From positions 1 through 15,876 of the forward strand of contig JAKDLQ010000022.1 in NCBI GenBank assembly GCA_030452775.1: 15,876 nt of DNA, given 5' to 3'. The notes beneath the pieces were generated by a model that was given only the letters and a program-made list of their open reading frames with translations, ran no database searches and was not told the origin of the DNA. Of this stretch, positions 7,187 to 14,418 are shown one piece after another; positions within the stretch are counted from its first letter, which is position 1, and each line of letters begins with the position of its first letter. The position numbers and the translations under genes are program-made. This stretch comes from Micrococcales bacterium (lineage in GTDB: Bacteria; Actinomycetota; Actinomycetes; Actinomycetales; Dermatophilaceae).

Positions 7187-8731
7187 ATGCCGATCACCTT
7201 GCGCTATGCCGCGCGCTCCGACCTCGGCCTCGGCCCGAAGCCGCGCAACGAGGACTCCGGGTATGCCGGACCGCATCTGCTCGTCCTCGCCGACGGCATG
7301 GGGGGCCACGCCGGCGGCGATGTCGCGAGCTCGATGATCGTCGGAATGCTCGCCCCACTCGATGACGACGTCCTGTCGGCGGAGCAGGCCATCGCCTCGC
7401 TCGAAGGCGCTCTGCATCGGGCCAATGCCCGCCTGGCTACGGCGATGGAAGACAACGCCCGCCTCCTCGGTATGGGCTCGACCACCATCGCCATGCTGCG
7501 CACCGGCAACAAGCTCGCCATGGCCCACATCGGCGACTCGCGAGCCTTTCTGCTGCGCGGCGCAGCCTTCACCCAGATCACCAAGGACCACTCCTTCGTC
7601 CAGCAGCTCGTCGACGAGGGCCGGATCTCCAAGGAGGCGGCCAGCCATCATCCGCAGCGCTCAGTCGTCACCCGGGTCATGACCGGGGCGCCCGGCGACG
7701 AGCCCGACACGTCGCTGCGGGAAGCCAAGCTCGGGGACCGCTACCTCCTGTGCTCCGATGGCCTGTCCGACTTCGTCGGCGCTGAGGTCATCGAGGAGAT
7801 CCTGCGTGGGGCCGCCACGCCCGAGGAGGCCGCCGACCGGTGCATCGAGGTCGCCCTCAAGGCGAGCACTCGAGACAACGTCACGGTCATCGTCGCCGAC
7901 GTCGTGGACGCCGAGGGCGACGAGCTGCCGGCAACCGTGCCGCAGATCGTCGGGGCCGCCGCCAGGCGACTGCCCAACAAGACCCGTCCCATCCCGACCA
8001 GCCCCGCCGCCAAGGCCGCGGCCCTGACCCGCGACGCAGCGCGCGACGCCAACCGCGACGGAGGCGGCGACGGAGGTCGAGGCGGCGCATCCGACTCGGA
8101 CGACTCGGACGACTCGCTCGAGCTCGCAGAGGACGGACCGCGCAGCGCCCGCAAGCGGCGCACCCGTGGCATCATCGGCGCGGTGCTCGTCATTGCGGTC
8201 CTCGCAGCCGGCATCTACGCCGCCTACGACTGGTCCCAGCGCCAGCTCTACATCGCCGCCGACGGCGGGACGGTCGCGATCTACCGTGGGGTCTCCGCGA
8301 ACCTCGGCCCGATCCACCTCTCCCACGTCGAGGTGGGCAGCGATGTCAAGGTCAGCGATCTGCCCGCGGACCTCCAGGGCGCTGTCAACGCGACCATCCC
8401 GGTCACGGATCTCACCGAGGGCCAGGTGAGGCTCGAGACGCTTCGCCTCCACGCGATCCTGTGCCAGGCGATGGTTGCCACCGGGGCCAGCTGCGGCACC
8501 AGGGCTCCCGTCCTCGGCCCGACGACGATGATCCCGTCGTCATTGTCCACCGGAGCCGGCCCCTCCTCATCGGTAACACGCAAGGCGCCACTTCCTCCGG
8601 TGACCGTGACCGTGACCGTCACGGTCACGGCACAACCCGCTGCTGTCACCGTGCGAGCGATCTCACCGTCGTTGCCATGGCCACCGGCGTCGCAGCGGCC
8701 ACTGCCGGCCTGGACCTCGGTGGGGTCATGA
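7187..8731 (+). CDS. pstP: PstP, membrane PP2C-type Ser/Thr protein phosphatase
   Basis: A 514-aa enzyme that removes phosphate from PknB and its substrates using Mn2+/Mg2+. The cytoplasmic PP2C domain (about 1-240) has RNEDSGY near 20, LADGMGGHAGGD with D36, GDSRAF near 118, CSDGLSD near 188 and TRDNVTVIVADV near 227, which supply the metal-binding aspartates. A charged linker (DSDDSDDSLE) precedes the single membrane helix at about 328-349. The extracellular part (about 350-514) holds a small conserved fold and then a Ser/Thr/Pro-rich tail with a TVTVTVTVT run. The tail after that run overlaps what could be the rodA leader and looks low in constraint. The stop overlaps the rodA ATG in an ATGA. 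Confidence 0.95.
   Translation: MPITLRYAARSDLGLGPKPRNEDSGYAGPHLLVLADGMGGHAGGDVASSMIVGMLAPLDDDVLSAEQAIASLEGALHRANARLATAMEDNARLLGMGSTTIAMLRTGNKLAMAHIGDSRAFLLRGAAFTQITKDHSFVQQLVDEGRISKEAASHHPQRSVVTRVMTGAPGDEPDTSLREAKLGDRYLLCSDGLSDFVGAEVIEEILRGAATPEEAADRCIEVALKASTRDNVTVIVADVVDAEGDELPATVPQIVGAAARRLPNKTRPIPTSPAAKAAALTRDAARDANRDGGGDGGRGGASDSDDSDDSLELAEDGPRSARKRRTRGIIGAVLVIAVLAAGIYAAYDWSQRQLYIAADGGTVAIYRGVSANLGPIHLSHVEVGSDVKVSDLPADLQGAVNATIPVTDLTEGQVRLETLRLHAILCQAMVATGASCGTRAPVLGPTTMIPSSLSTGAGPSSSVTRKAPLPPVTVTVTVTVTAQPAAVTVRAISPSLPWPPASQRPLPAWTSVGS
8604..8630. repeat. 27-bp perfect palindrome in the 3' end of pstP
   Basis: Arm CCGTGACCGTGAC (8604-8616) and its exact reverse complement (8618-8630) flank a single C. 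The palindrome comes from GTGACC/GTCACG hexamer repeats that encode the Val-Thr run of PstP. As RNA the arms would form a very stable hairpin about 100 nt before rodA. A smaller related inverted repeat lies in the pknB tail (13562-13569 with 13584-13591), again in Thr-Val codons. Confidence 0.85.
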
Positions 8732-10134
8732 CCACCACCGTCGAATCCATCTCGCCCCGCAGCCGCCGTGGGGTCGAGCTCCTGCTGCTCATCATCGCCA
8801 TCGGCATCGTCCTGCTCGCCTGGGTCACCGTCGACCTCAACCGCAACGGCACGGTCCCGGCCAACATCGTTCCGGTGGCCGGTGGCCTCGTCATCCTCGC
8901 TGTCGCCGTGCACCTCGTGCTGCGGTGGCGAGCCCCCTACGCCGACCCGCTCCTGCTCCCGATCACCATCGTGCTCAATGGCCTTGGCCTGGTCATGATC
9001 CACCGCATCGACCTCGCCGGTGGCCGGCTGGGCACCGACGGCAACGCCTACCGCCAGGTCATCTGGACGGCGCTGGCGGCGGCGCTCGCCATCGGTGTCA
9101 TCGTCGTGCTGCGAGACCATCGCCTGCTGCGCCGCTACACCTACATCTCCATGGCGGCCGGAATCGCCCTGCTGCTGCTCCCGCTCCTGCCGGGGATCGG
9201 CCAGACGATCAACGGCGCCCGGATCTGGATCCACCTGGGGCCACTGAGCTTCCAGCCGGGCGAGCTCGCCAAGATCGCCCTGGCCATCTTCTTCGCCGGC
9301 TACCTCGTGCAGACCCGTGATGTGCTCTCGCTCGCGGGAAGGAAGGTCCTCGGCTTCACGTTCCCCCGTGGCCGGGACCTCGGCCCGATCCTCCTGGCAT
9401 GGGTGCTCGCGGTGCTCATCCTCGTCTTCCAGAAGGACCTCGGCACCGCGCTGCTCTTCTTCGGGCTCTTCGTCGCGATGCTCTACGTCGCGACGGAGCG
9501 GGTCTCGTGGATCGCCATCGGGCTCGTGCTCTTCGCCGCCGCCGTCGCCTTCGCGCTCACGGCGTTCGCCCACTTCCAGACCCGCGTCACCCTCTGGCTC
9601 GACCCGTTCTCGCCGGCGAGTCTGGAACGCTCCGACCAGCTCGCCAAAGGCCTGTGGGGCATGGCCGCCGGCGGGCTCACCGGCACGGGGCTCGGGGCCG
9701 GACGCCCGTGGCTCACGCCCTTCGCCGACAGTGACTTCATCTTCGCCAGCCTCGGCGAGGAGCTCGGCCTCTTCGGCACCATCGCGATCCTCCTGCTCTA
9801 CCTGCTCTTCGTCGAGCGCGGCATCCGGACCGCTCTCGGGGTGCGCGACGGTTTCGGCAAGCTCCTTGCCCTGGGACTGAGCTTCTCCGTCGCCTTCCAG
9901 GTGTTCATCGTCATCGGTGGCGTCAGCCGCGTCATCCCGCTCACCGGGCTGACCACGCCGTTCATGTCCCTCGGCGGGTCGGCGCTGGTCGCCAACTGGA
10001 TGATCATGGCCCTGCTGCTACGCATCTCCGACCAGGCCCGTCGGCCCCTGGAGGAGCTACCCGTCGTGGGTGCGTCCCCACCTGCGACCGGGCCCATGGC
10101 CGGAGAAGAGACCCAGGTGGTGAAGCTGCCGTGA
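8728..10134 (+). CDS. rodA: RodA/FtsW-family SEDS peptidoglycan polymerase
   Basis: This 468-aa integral membrane glycosyltransferase joins lipid II into glycan strands. The sequence fits 10-12 membrane helices. Family landmarks are ARIWIHLGPLSFQPGELAKI, FQKDLGTALLFFGLF, KGLWGMAAGGLTGTGLG, DSDFIFASLGEELGLFG near residue 334 (the loop with the essential Asp) and TGLTTPFMSLGGSALVAN. The start is taken at ATG 8728, which overlaps the pstP stop as ATGA; the frame stays open far upstream, but that extension is Arg-rich shadow sequence. The partner transpeptidase gene pbpA follows with a GTGA overlap. Position in the fha-pst-pbp-pkn cluster favours RodA over FtsW. Confidence 0.95.
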   Translation: MTTTVESISPRSRRGVELLLLIIAIGIVLLAWVTVDLNRNGTVPANIVPVAGGLVILAVAVHLVLRWRAPYADPLLLPITIVLNGLGLVMIHRIDLAGGRLGTDGNAYRQVIWTALAAALAIGVIVVLRDHRLLRRYTYISMAAGIALLLLPLLPGIGQTINGARIWIHLGPLSFQPGELAKIALAIFFAGYLVQTRDVLSLAGRKVLGFTFPRGRDLGPILLAWVLAVLILVFQKDLGTALLFFGLFVAMLYVATERVSWIAIGLVLFAAAVAFALTAFAHFQTRVTLWLDPFSPASLERSDQLAKGLWGMAAGGLTGTGLGAGRPWLTPFADSDFIFASLGEELGLFGTIAILLLYLLFVERGIRTALGVRDGFGKLLALGLSFSVAFQVFIVIGGVSRVIPLTGLTTPFMSLGGSALVANWMIMALLLRISDQARRPLEELPVVGASPPATGPMAGEETQVVKLP

Positions 10135-11594
10135 ACTCCCCGATCCGTCGCCTGACGGTCCTGTTGGCCGCCCTGTTCGCAAGCTTGCTCGTGGCCGTCA
10201 CCGTGGTGCAGTTCGTGCAAGCGCCCTCGATGCGCGCCATGGCCGCCAACAAACGCACGCTCCTCGACAACTTCTCGCGGGAGCGCGGGGCGATCTATGT
10301 CGCCGGGGCGCCAGTGGCCGAATCGGTCCCGGTGGACGACCAGTTCGAGTGGCAGCGCAAGTACCCGCAGGGCGAGCTCTATTCCCACGTGACCGGCTTC
10401 TACTCCTACTCCGTCGGCAACCCCTTGGGTCTCGAGCACGCCGCCGACGACCTGCTCTCCGGGCGCTCGGACACCCTCTTCGTCCAGCGGGTCACCGACC
10501 TGATCACCGGCCACCGGACGACCGGAGCTACGCTCGATCTCACGCTCGACGCCAAGGCGCAGCAGGCCGCAGACCGGGGGCTCGGGCCCAGTCGCGGTGC
10601 GGTCGTCGCGCTCGACCCCAAGACCGGCGCCATCCTCGCGATGGTCAGCCACCCGCAGTACGACCCCAATGCCCTCTCGAGCCACAACATCGCTGCGGCC
10701 GACGCGGCGTGGAAAGCCCTATCGACCGACCCCGAGAAGCCCTATGTCAACCGCGCCATCGCCGGGAACCTCTACCCGCCGGGGTCCATATTCAAGGTCA
10801 TCACGGCGGCCGCCGCGATCGAGGACGGCCTGATGACCGACGAGAACTCGACGCTGCCCGGGCCGGCCAAGCTCGACCTGCCGCTCACTGACCAGAGCCT
10901 GCCCACCGAGGACGGCCAGGCTTGCGGTCCAGGCGGCACCACGACCTTGATCCACGCGCTCGAGATCTCGTGCAACACGGCATTCGGGTGGCTGGGCCTC
11001 AAGCTGGGCGGCGAGAAGCTGCGCGCCCAGGCCGCCAAGTTCGGCTTCGGCGACAGCCTCACCATCCCGATGCGGGTCACCCCGAGCTCGGTGCCCGCCG
11101 AGCTCAACCCGCCGCAGACGGCCCAGTCCGCGATCGGTCAGTACGAAGTGCGCACCACGCCGCTGCAGATGGCGATGGTGGCCGGTGGCATCGCCAACCA
11201 GGGCCGGGTCATGGTCCCGTACCTCATCGATCGGGTGCGTAGCGCCGATCTCGACCTCATCAAGGGGACGCCTACCCCGCAGCAGCTCTCTCAGGCCACC
11301 TCTCCCGCGACGGCCGAGATCGTCAAGAAGATGATGGTCGCGGTGGTCGACAACGGCAGCGGCGCCCGGGCGCAGATCGGCGGGGTGGCCGTCGGCGGGA
11401 AGACCGGCACGGCCGAACACGATCCCAAGAAGCCGCCGCACGCCTGGTTCATCGCCTTCGCGCCGGCCGACGACCCGCAGGTCGCCGTCGCCGTCGTGGT
11501 CGAGGACGGTGGCGTCACCGGCAGCGAGGTCGGTGGCGGCCGGATCGCCGCTCCCATCGCCAAGAATGTCATCGAGGCGGTGCTCGCCAAGTGA
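10131..11594 (+). CDS. pbpA: PbpA, class B penicillin-binding protein (transpeptidase)
   Basis: This 487-aa protein is anchored by an N-terminal helix (about 9-30) and cross-links peptidoglycan in the periplasmic space. The transpeptidase motifs are all present: S219-x-x-K222 (PPGSIFKVIT), S280-C-N282 (SCNT) and K424-T-G (KTGTAEHD). The short N-terminal module and the 487-aa length match the actinobacterial PbpA group, which has no PASTA domains. In mycobacteria PbpA acts at the septum and is itself under kinase control. The GTG start overlaps the rodA stop as GTGA. The pbpA stop forms TGATG with the start of a short ORF rather than leading directly to a kinase gene. Confidence 0.95.
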   Translation: MNSPIRRLTVLLAALFASLLVAVTVVQFVQAPSMRAMAANKRTLLDNFSRERGAIYVAGAPVAESVPVDDQFEWQRKYPQGELYSHVTGFYSYSVGNPLGLEHAADDLLSGRSDTLFVQRVTDLITGHRTTGATLDLTLDAKAQQAADRGLGPSRGAVVALDPKTGAILAMVSHPQYDPNALSSHNIAAADAAWKALSTDPEKPYVNRAIAGNLYPPGSIFKVITAAAAIEDGLMTDENSTLPGPAKLDLPLTDQSLPTEDGQACGPGGTTTLIHALEISCNTAFGWLGLKLGGEKLRAQAAKFGFGDSLTIPMRVTPSSVPAELNPPQTAQSAIGQYEVRTTPLQMAMVAGGIANQGRVMVPYLIDRVRSADLDLIKGTPTPQQLSQATSPATAEIVKKMMVAVVDNGSGARAQIGGVAVGGKTGTAEHDPKKPPHAWFIAFAPADDPQVAVAVVVEDGGVTGSEVGGGRIAAPIAKNVIEAVLAK

Positions 11595-11725
11595 TGACCA
11601 CCTCCACGAGATCACGTCACCTGATTGTGAAGAACGAGATGCCGACACCGGACCTGTTGTCCCGAGACTACGAGCGGATGACCATGAGCACCCAGAGGGC
11701 CAGCGACTCGAGGAGCACGACGTGA
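11594..11725 (+). CDS. 43-aa ORF bridging pbpA and pknB, unknown
   Basis: ATG at 11594-11596 shares one base with the pbpA stop (TGATG). The ORF's TGA at 11723-11725 overlaps the pknB start as GTGA. The product begins MTTSTRSRHLIVKNEMPTPD, is polar and basic with no membrane helix, and ends in a Ser/Thr/Arg-rich tail. By hand count about 86% of its codons end in G or C, coding-like but with several rare codons (AGA, AGG, ATT). I recognise no family. In many actinobacteria pknA sits exactly here, so this may be the residue of a deletion, a small protein, or a translational bridge to pknB. A chance ORF cannot be excluded, because pknB also has its own strong ribosome binding site. Confidence 0.45.
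   Translation: MTTSTRSRHLIVKNEMPTPDLLSRDYERMTMSTQRASDSRSTT
11710..11715 (+). promoter_or_regulatory. Ribosome binding site that sets the pknB start
   Basis: GAGGAG ends 6 nt before the GTG at 11722. The pknB frame stays open far upstream into pbpA, so this site and the kinase N-terminus (LLGGRYEVGKLIGRGGMADV) together fix the start. Confidence 0.8.
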
Positions 11726-13638
11726 CCACGACCCCGATTCTGCTCGGCGGACGCTACGAGGTCGGGAAGCTGATCGGCCGCGGGGGGATGGCCGACGTCC
11801 ACCTCGGTCACGACACCCGGCTCGGACGGCAGGTCGCCATCAAGATCCTGCGCTCCGACCTGGCCCGCGATGCCAACTTCCTCACCCGTTTCCGCCGCGA
11901 GGCCCAGTCGGCCGCCGGGCTCAACCACCCGTCGATCGTCGCGATCTTCGACTCCGGTGAGGACGAGAACACCGACGATCAGGGGATGCGGCGCATCCTG
12001 CCCTACATCGTCATGGAGCACGTCGACGGGCACACGCTGCGGGACCGGCTCGCCGAGGTGGGCCGCCTCGAGCCGGAGCAGGCGATAATGATCACCGAGG
12101 ACGTCCTCGATGCGCTCGCCTACAGCCACCGGATGGGTATCGTCCACCGGGACATCAAGCCCGCCAACGTCATGATTACCGAGAGCGGACAGATCAAGGT
12201 CATGGACTTCGGCATCGCCCGGGCGATCGCCGACACGGCCGCCACGATGACCCAGACCCACTCGGTCGTGGGCACCGCACAGTATCTGTCGCCTGAGCAG
12301 GCGACCGGCCAGTCGATCGATGCCCGCTCGGACATCTACTCGGCGGGGTGCATGCTCTTCGAGCTGCTGACCGGGCGTCCGCCGTTCACCGGTGACTCGC
12401 CCGTTGCCATCGCCTACCAGCACGTCGGTGAGACCCCGCAACCGCCGTCGGCGTGGCAGGGCGCCATCGGCAGCGACCTCGACGCCGTCACGCTCCACGC
12501 GCTGACCAAGGACCGCGACGCTCGTTATCAGGACGCCGCCGCCTTCCGGGAGGACCTCGAACGGGTCCGCCTCGGACGCCCTATCAGCGCCGCCGCCCTC
12601 GGGGCGGGCGCTGCGGCGGGAGCTGCGGCGGGAGTCGCCACCACGCAGTTGCTGTCGACCGACGACAACGCAACCCAGCTGCTGCCGGCCGACGACAACG
12701 CAACCCAGCTGCTGCCGGCCGACGACAACGCGCCGACCGTCGTCCAGCCGCCCGTCGGGGATCCCACCGACCTCGGCGACCCCACCCCGCAGGACACGTC
12801 CGACCTGCCCGATGTCGGGCGCGAGCTGGGCGAGGGGGAGCGCAATGGCCGTGGCGGCCGCGCCGCCATCATCACCATCATCATCATCGCCGTGCTCGGC
12901 CTGCTCGGATGGGGCGCGGTCAACTGGTACACGAGCCAGACCCCCGAGACCATCAAGGTCACGGTGCCCGACCTGCGCGGCATGACCGAGCAGCAGGCGG
13001 ACGGGGCGCTCGCGAGCCGCAACCTCCAGGGTGAGTCGTCTCGCGGCGCCAGCGATGCACCCGAGGGCCAGGTCTTCGAGCAGAGCCCCGCGAACGGCGA
13101 GAGCGTCGATGAGAACTCCGTCGTCGCCTACACGATCTCCACCGGTCCGGAGGCGCTCTCGATCCCGAACGTCACCGGCAAGACGAGCGATGAGGCCATC
13201 GCCGAGCTGCGGAAGGCCGGCTTCACCAACTTCAAGGTCGTCTCCGAAGATGACCCTGCCCAGGACAAGGGCAAGGTCATCAACACGAATCCGGCCGCGG
13301 GTGAGTCCGTCTCCAAGGACGCCCTCGTCGAGCTGCACGTGGCCACGGGCAACGTCGTCGTGCCCGACGACCTCGTGGGTCAGGACTGGGCCGAGGTCCC
13401 GGTCCGCTTCTCGGCGCTCAAGCTCAAGCCCAAGAAGGTCGACGTCGAGACGGCGGACAAGCCGGCTGGCACCGTCCTTGACGTCGCCAAGGCCGGGTCC
13501 GCAGTCCCTGTCGGGACGGAGATCGAGGTCAAGGTGGCCCAAGCGGGCCCACCGACCCCCAGTGTCACGACCGCGACCGTGACCGTGACACAGGAGCCGA
13601 CCACTCCCCCGCCCCCAGGCGAGACGAAGGGCGGCTGA
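11722..13638 (+). CDS. pknB: PknB, PASTA-domain Ser/Thr protein kinase
   Basis: This 638-aa membrane kinase has an N-terminal catalytic domain (about 10-275): GRGGMADVHLG loop, catalytic K41, HRDIKPAN with D144, DFG with D162, and an activation loop MTQTHSVVGTAQYLSPEQ with T177 and T179, matching the two PknB autophosphorylation threonines. A juxtamembrane segment follows with ATQLLPADDN repeats. The membrane helix is at about 382-404 (IITIIIIAVLGLLGWGAV). Three extracellular PASTA domains follow (about 410-473, 475-542, 543-612), then a Thr/Pro-rich tail; mycobacterial PknB has four PASTA domains. The family senses muropeptides or lipid II and controls division and wall synthesis. It is the only kinase gene in this cluster; pknA is absent from its usual place. 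Confidence 0.97.
   Translation: MTTTPILLGGRYEVGKLIGRGGMADVHLGHDTRLGRQVAIKILRSDLARDANFLTRFRREAQSAAGLNHPSIVAIFDSGEDENTDDQGMRRILPYIVMEHVDGHTLRDRLAEVGRLEPEQAIMITEDVLDALAYSHRMGIVHRDIKPANVMITESGQIKVMDFGIARAIADTAATMTQTHSVVGTAQYLSPEQATGQSIDARSDIYSAGCMLFELLTGRPPFTGDSPVAIAYQHVGETPQPPSAWQGAIGSDLDAVTLHALTKDRDARYQDAAAFREDLERVRLGRPISAAALGAGAAAGAAAGVATTQLLSTDDNATQLLPADDNATQLLPADDNAPTVVQPPVGDPTDLGDPTPQDTSDLPDVGRELGEGERNGRGGRAAIITIIIIAVLGLLGWGAVNWYTSQTPETIKVTVPDLRGMTEQQADGALASRNLQGESSRGASDAPEGQVFEQSPANGESVDENSVVAYTISTGPEALSIPNVTGKTSDEAIAELRKAGFTNFKVVSEDDPAQDKGKVINTNPAAGESVSKDALVELHVATGNVVVPDDLVGQDWAEVPVRFSALKLKPKKVDVETADKPAGTVLDVAKAGSAVPVGTEIEVKVAQAGPPTPSVTTATVTVTQEPTTPPPPGETKGG
12661..12731. repeat. 30-bp tandem repeat in the PknB juxtamembrane segment
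   Basis: Two identical 30-bp units (12661-12690, 12691-12720) are followed by 11 bases of a third. A diverged copy precedes them from about 12641. Each unit encodes the decapeptide DDNATQLLPA. The period is 10 codons, so copy number can change in frame. Confidence 0.95.
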
Positions 13639-13659
13639 TCCGCGCCACGACAAAGCGAC

Positions 13660-13706
13660 CCGGCGACGTGGCCCGGCGACGTGGCCTGGCGACGTGGTCC
13701 GGCGAG
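13660..13706. repeat. 13-bp tandem repeat between convergent pknB and trpG
   Basis: The unit CCGGCGACGTGGC occurs at 13660-13672 and 13673-13685, with a two-mismatch third copy at 13686-13698 and a partial fourth to 13706. It fills about half of the 91-bp gap between the two convergent stop codons. I see no clean terminator hairpin in this gap, so the repeat may stand where a terminator is expected. Confidence 0.85.
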
Positions 13707-13729
13707 GCGAACCGCGAGCCGGCGGCGCG

Positions 13730-14377
13730 TCAGATCGCTGCCGTGACGAGCGGGCTCAGGCCCGCCGAGCGGGCGACGGCGCCCTCGTCGCCGCAGAGTT
13801 CGAGGAAGTTCGCGAGCATGCGATGTCCGCCCTCGGTGAGCACGCTCTCGGGGTGGAACTGCACCCCGTGAAGCGGCAGGTCGCGGTGCCGCACCGCCAT
13901 GACGAGCCCGGACTCCGTGTGTCCGGTCGCGATGAGCTCCCCTGGCAGCGTGCCCGGGTCGATCGTCAACGAGTGGTAGCGGGTCGCCGTGAAGGGCGAT
14001 GGCAGTCCGGCGAGGACACCCGTCCCGTCGTGATGGACCCGCGATGTCTTGCCGTGTAGCAGCTCGGGCGCCCGGCCGACTGTGGCACCGACGACGACCG
14101 CGAGCGCCTGGTGTCCGAGGCAGACCCCGAACATCGGCGTCCCGTGATCGGCACACGCGCGGATGACCTCGATGGAGGCACCGGCCTCTTCTGGGGTCCC
14201 GGGGCCGGGCGAGACGAGCACGCCGTCGTAGGCAACCGAGTCCGCCGGCGTGACAGCGTCGTTGCGCACCACGTGGCAGTCGGCGCCCAACTGCTGCAGG
14301 TAGCCGACGATCGTGTAGACGAAGCTGTCGTAGTTGTCGATGACGAGCACCCTGCGCGCGCGGGTCGGGGCAGTCAT
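13730..14377 (-). CDS. trpG: Glutamine amidotransferase of anthranilate / aminodeoxychorismate synthase
   Basis: This 215-aa class I glutaminase releases ammonia from glutamine for the chorismate-using partner enzyme (TrpE or PabB). The catalytic triad is visible: C86 in MFGVCLGHQ, and H175 and E177 in GVQFHPES. The N-terminal VLVIDNYDSFVY and the oxyanion-loop SPGPGTPEEAG are family hallmarks. Sequence alone does not separate TrpG from PabA; in actinobacteria the copy beside pknB is usually annotated trpG or pabA and may serve both tryptophan and folate. The ATG at 14377 is chosen because it begins just before the conserved core and overlaps the stop of a 14-codon ORF as ATGA; a longer in-frame extension to 14512 would overlap the DUF881 gene. 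It has no good Shine-Dalgarno sequence of its own. Confidence 0.93.
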   Translation of the reverse strand: MTAPTRARRVLVIDNYDSFVYTIVGYLQQLGADCHVVRNDAVTPADSVAYDGVLVSPGPGTPEEAGASIEVIRACADHGTPMFGVCLGHQALAVVVGATVGRAPELLHGKTSRVHHDGTGVLAGLPSPFTATRYHSLTIDPGTLPGELIATGHTESGLVMAVRHRDLPLHGVQFHPESVLTEGGHRMLANFLELCGDEGAVARSAGLSPLVTAAI

Positions 14378-14418
14378 CGGGACACCACGCCCTGCGAGGT
14401 GTCGACCAGCTCGTTCAT
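14374..14418 (-). CDS. 14-codon ORF bridging DUF881 and trpG
   Basis: The peptide MNELVDTSQGVVSR starts in an ATGA overlap with the DUF881 stop (14418-14415) and ends in an ATGA overlap with the trpG start (14377-14374). A perfect AAGGAG (14424-14429, minus) lies 5 nt before its ATG, better than any site before trpG. It has no Trp codon, so it is not a tryptophan attenuator leader. In many Micrococcales a class E sortase gene lies between DUF881 and the trpG-like gene, and this could be its in-frame deletion residue. It could equally be a short coupling ORF that delivers ribosomes to trpG. Whether the peptide itself matters is unknown. Confidence 0.5.
   Translation of the reverse strand: MNELVDTSQGVVSR

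Noticed and set aside
7840..8727. Upstream extension of the rodA reading frame through pstP
   Set aside because: The extension is Arg/His-rich shadow sequence. The membrane protein begins after the ATG at 8728, which overlaps the pstP stop.
8281..9573. Minus-strand ORF of 430 codons opposite pstP and rodA
   Set aside because: The highly charged Glu/Asp/Arg/Gly composition is typical of the antisense of membrane genes in GC-rich DNA. The sense strand has clear PstP and RodA motifs.
11668..13653. Very long minus-strand ORF (661 codons) opposite pknB
   Set aside because: Its product is Asp/Arg/Gly/Val-rich with no recognisable domain, and it mirrors the high-GC third positions of pknB. The plus strand carries a complete kinase with all motifs.
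14374..14418. Tryptophan attenuator leader for trpG
   Set aside because: The 14-residue peptide has no Trp codon and no alternative terminator hairpin follows before trpG.
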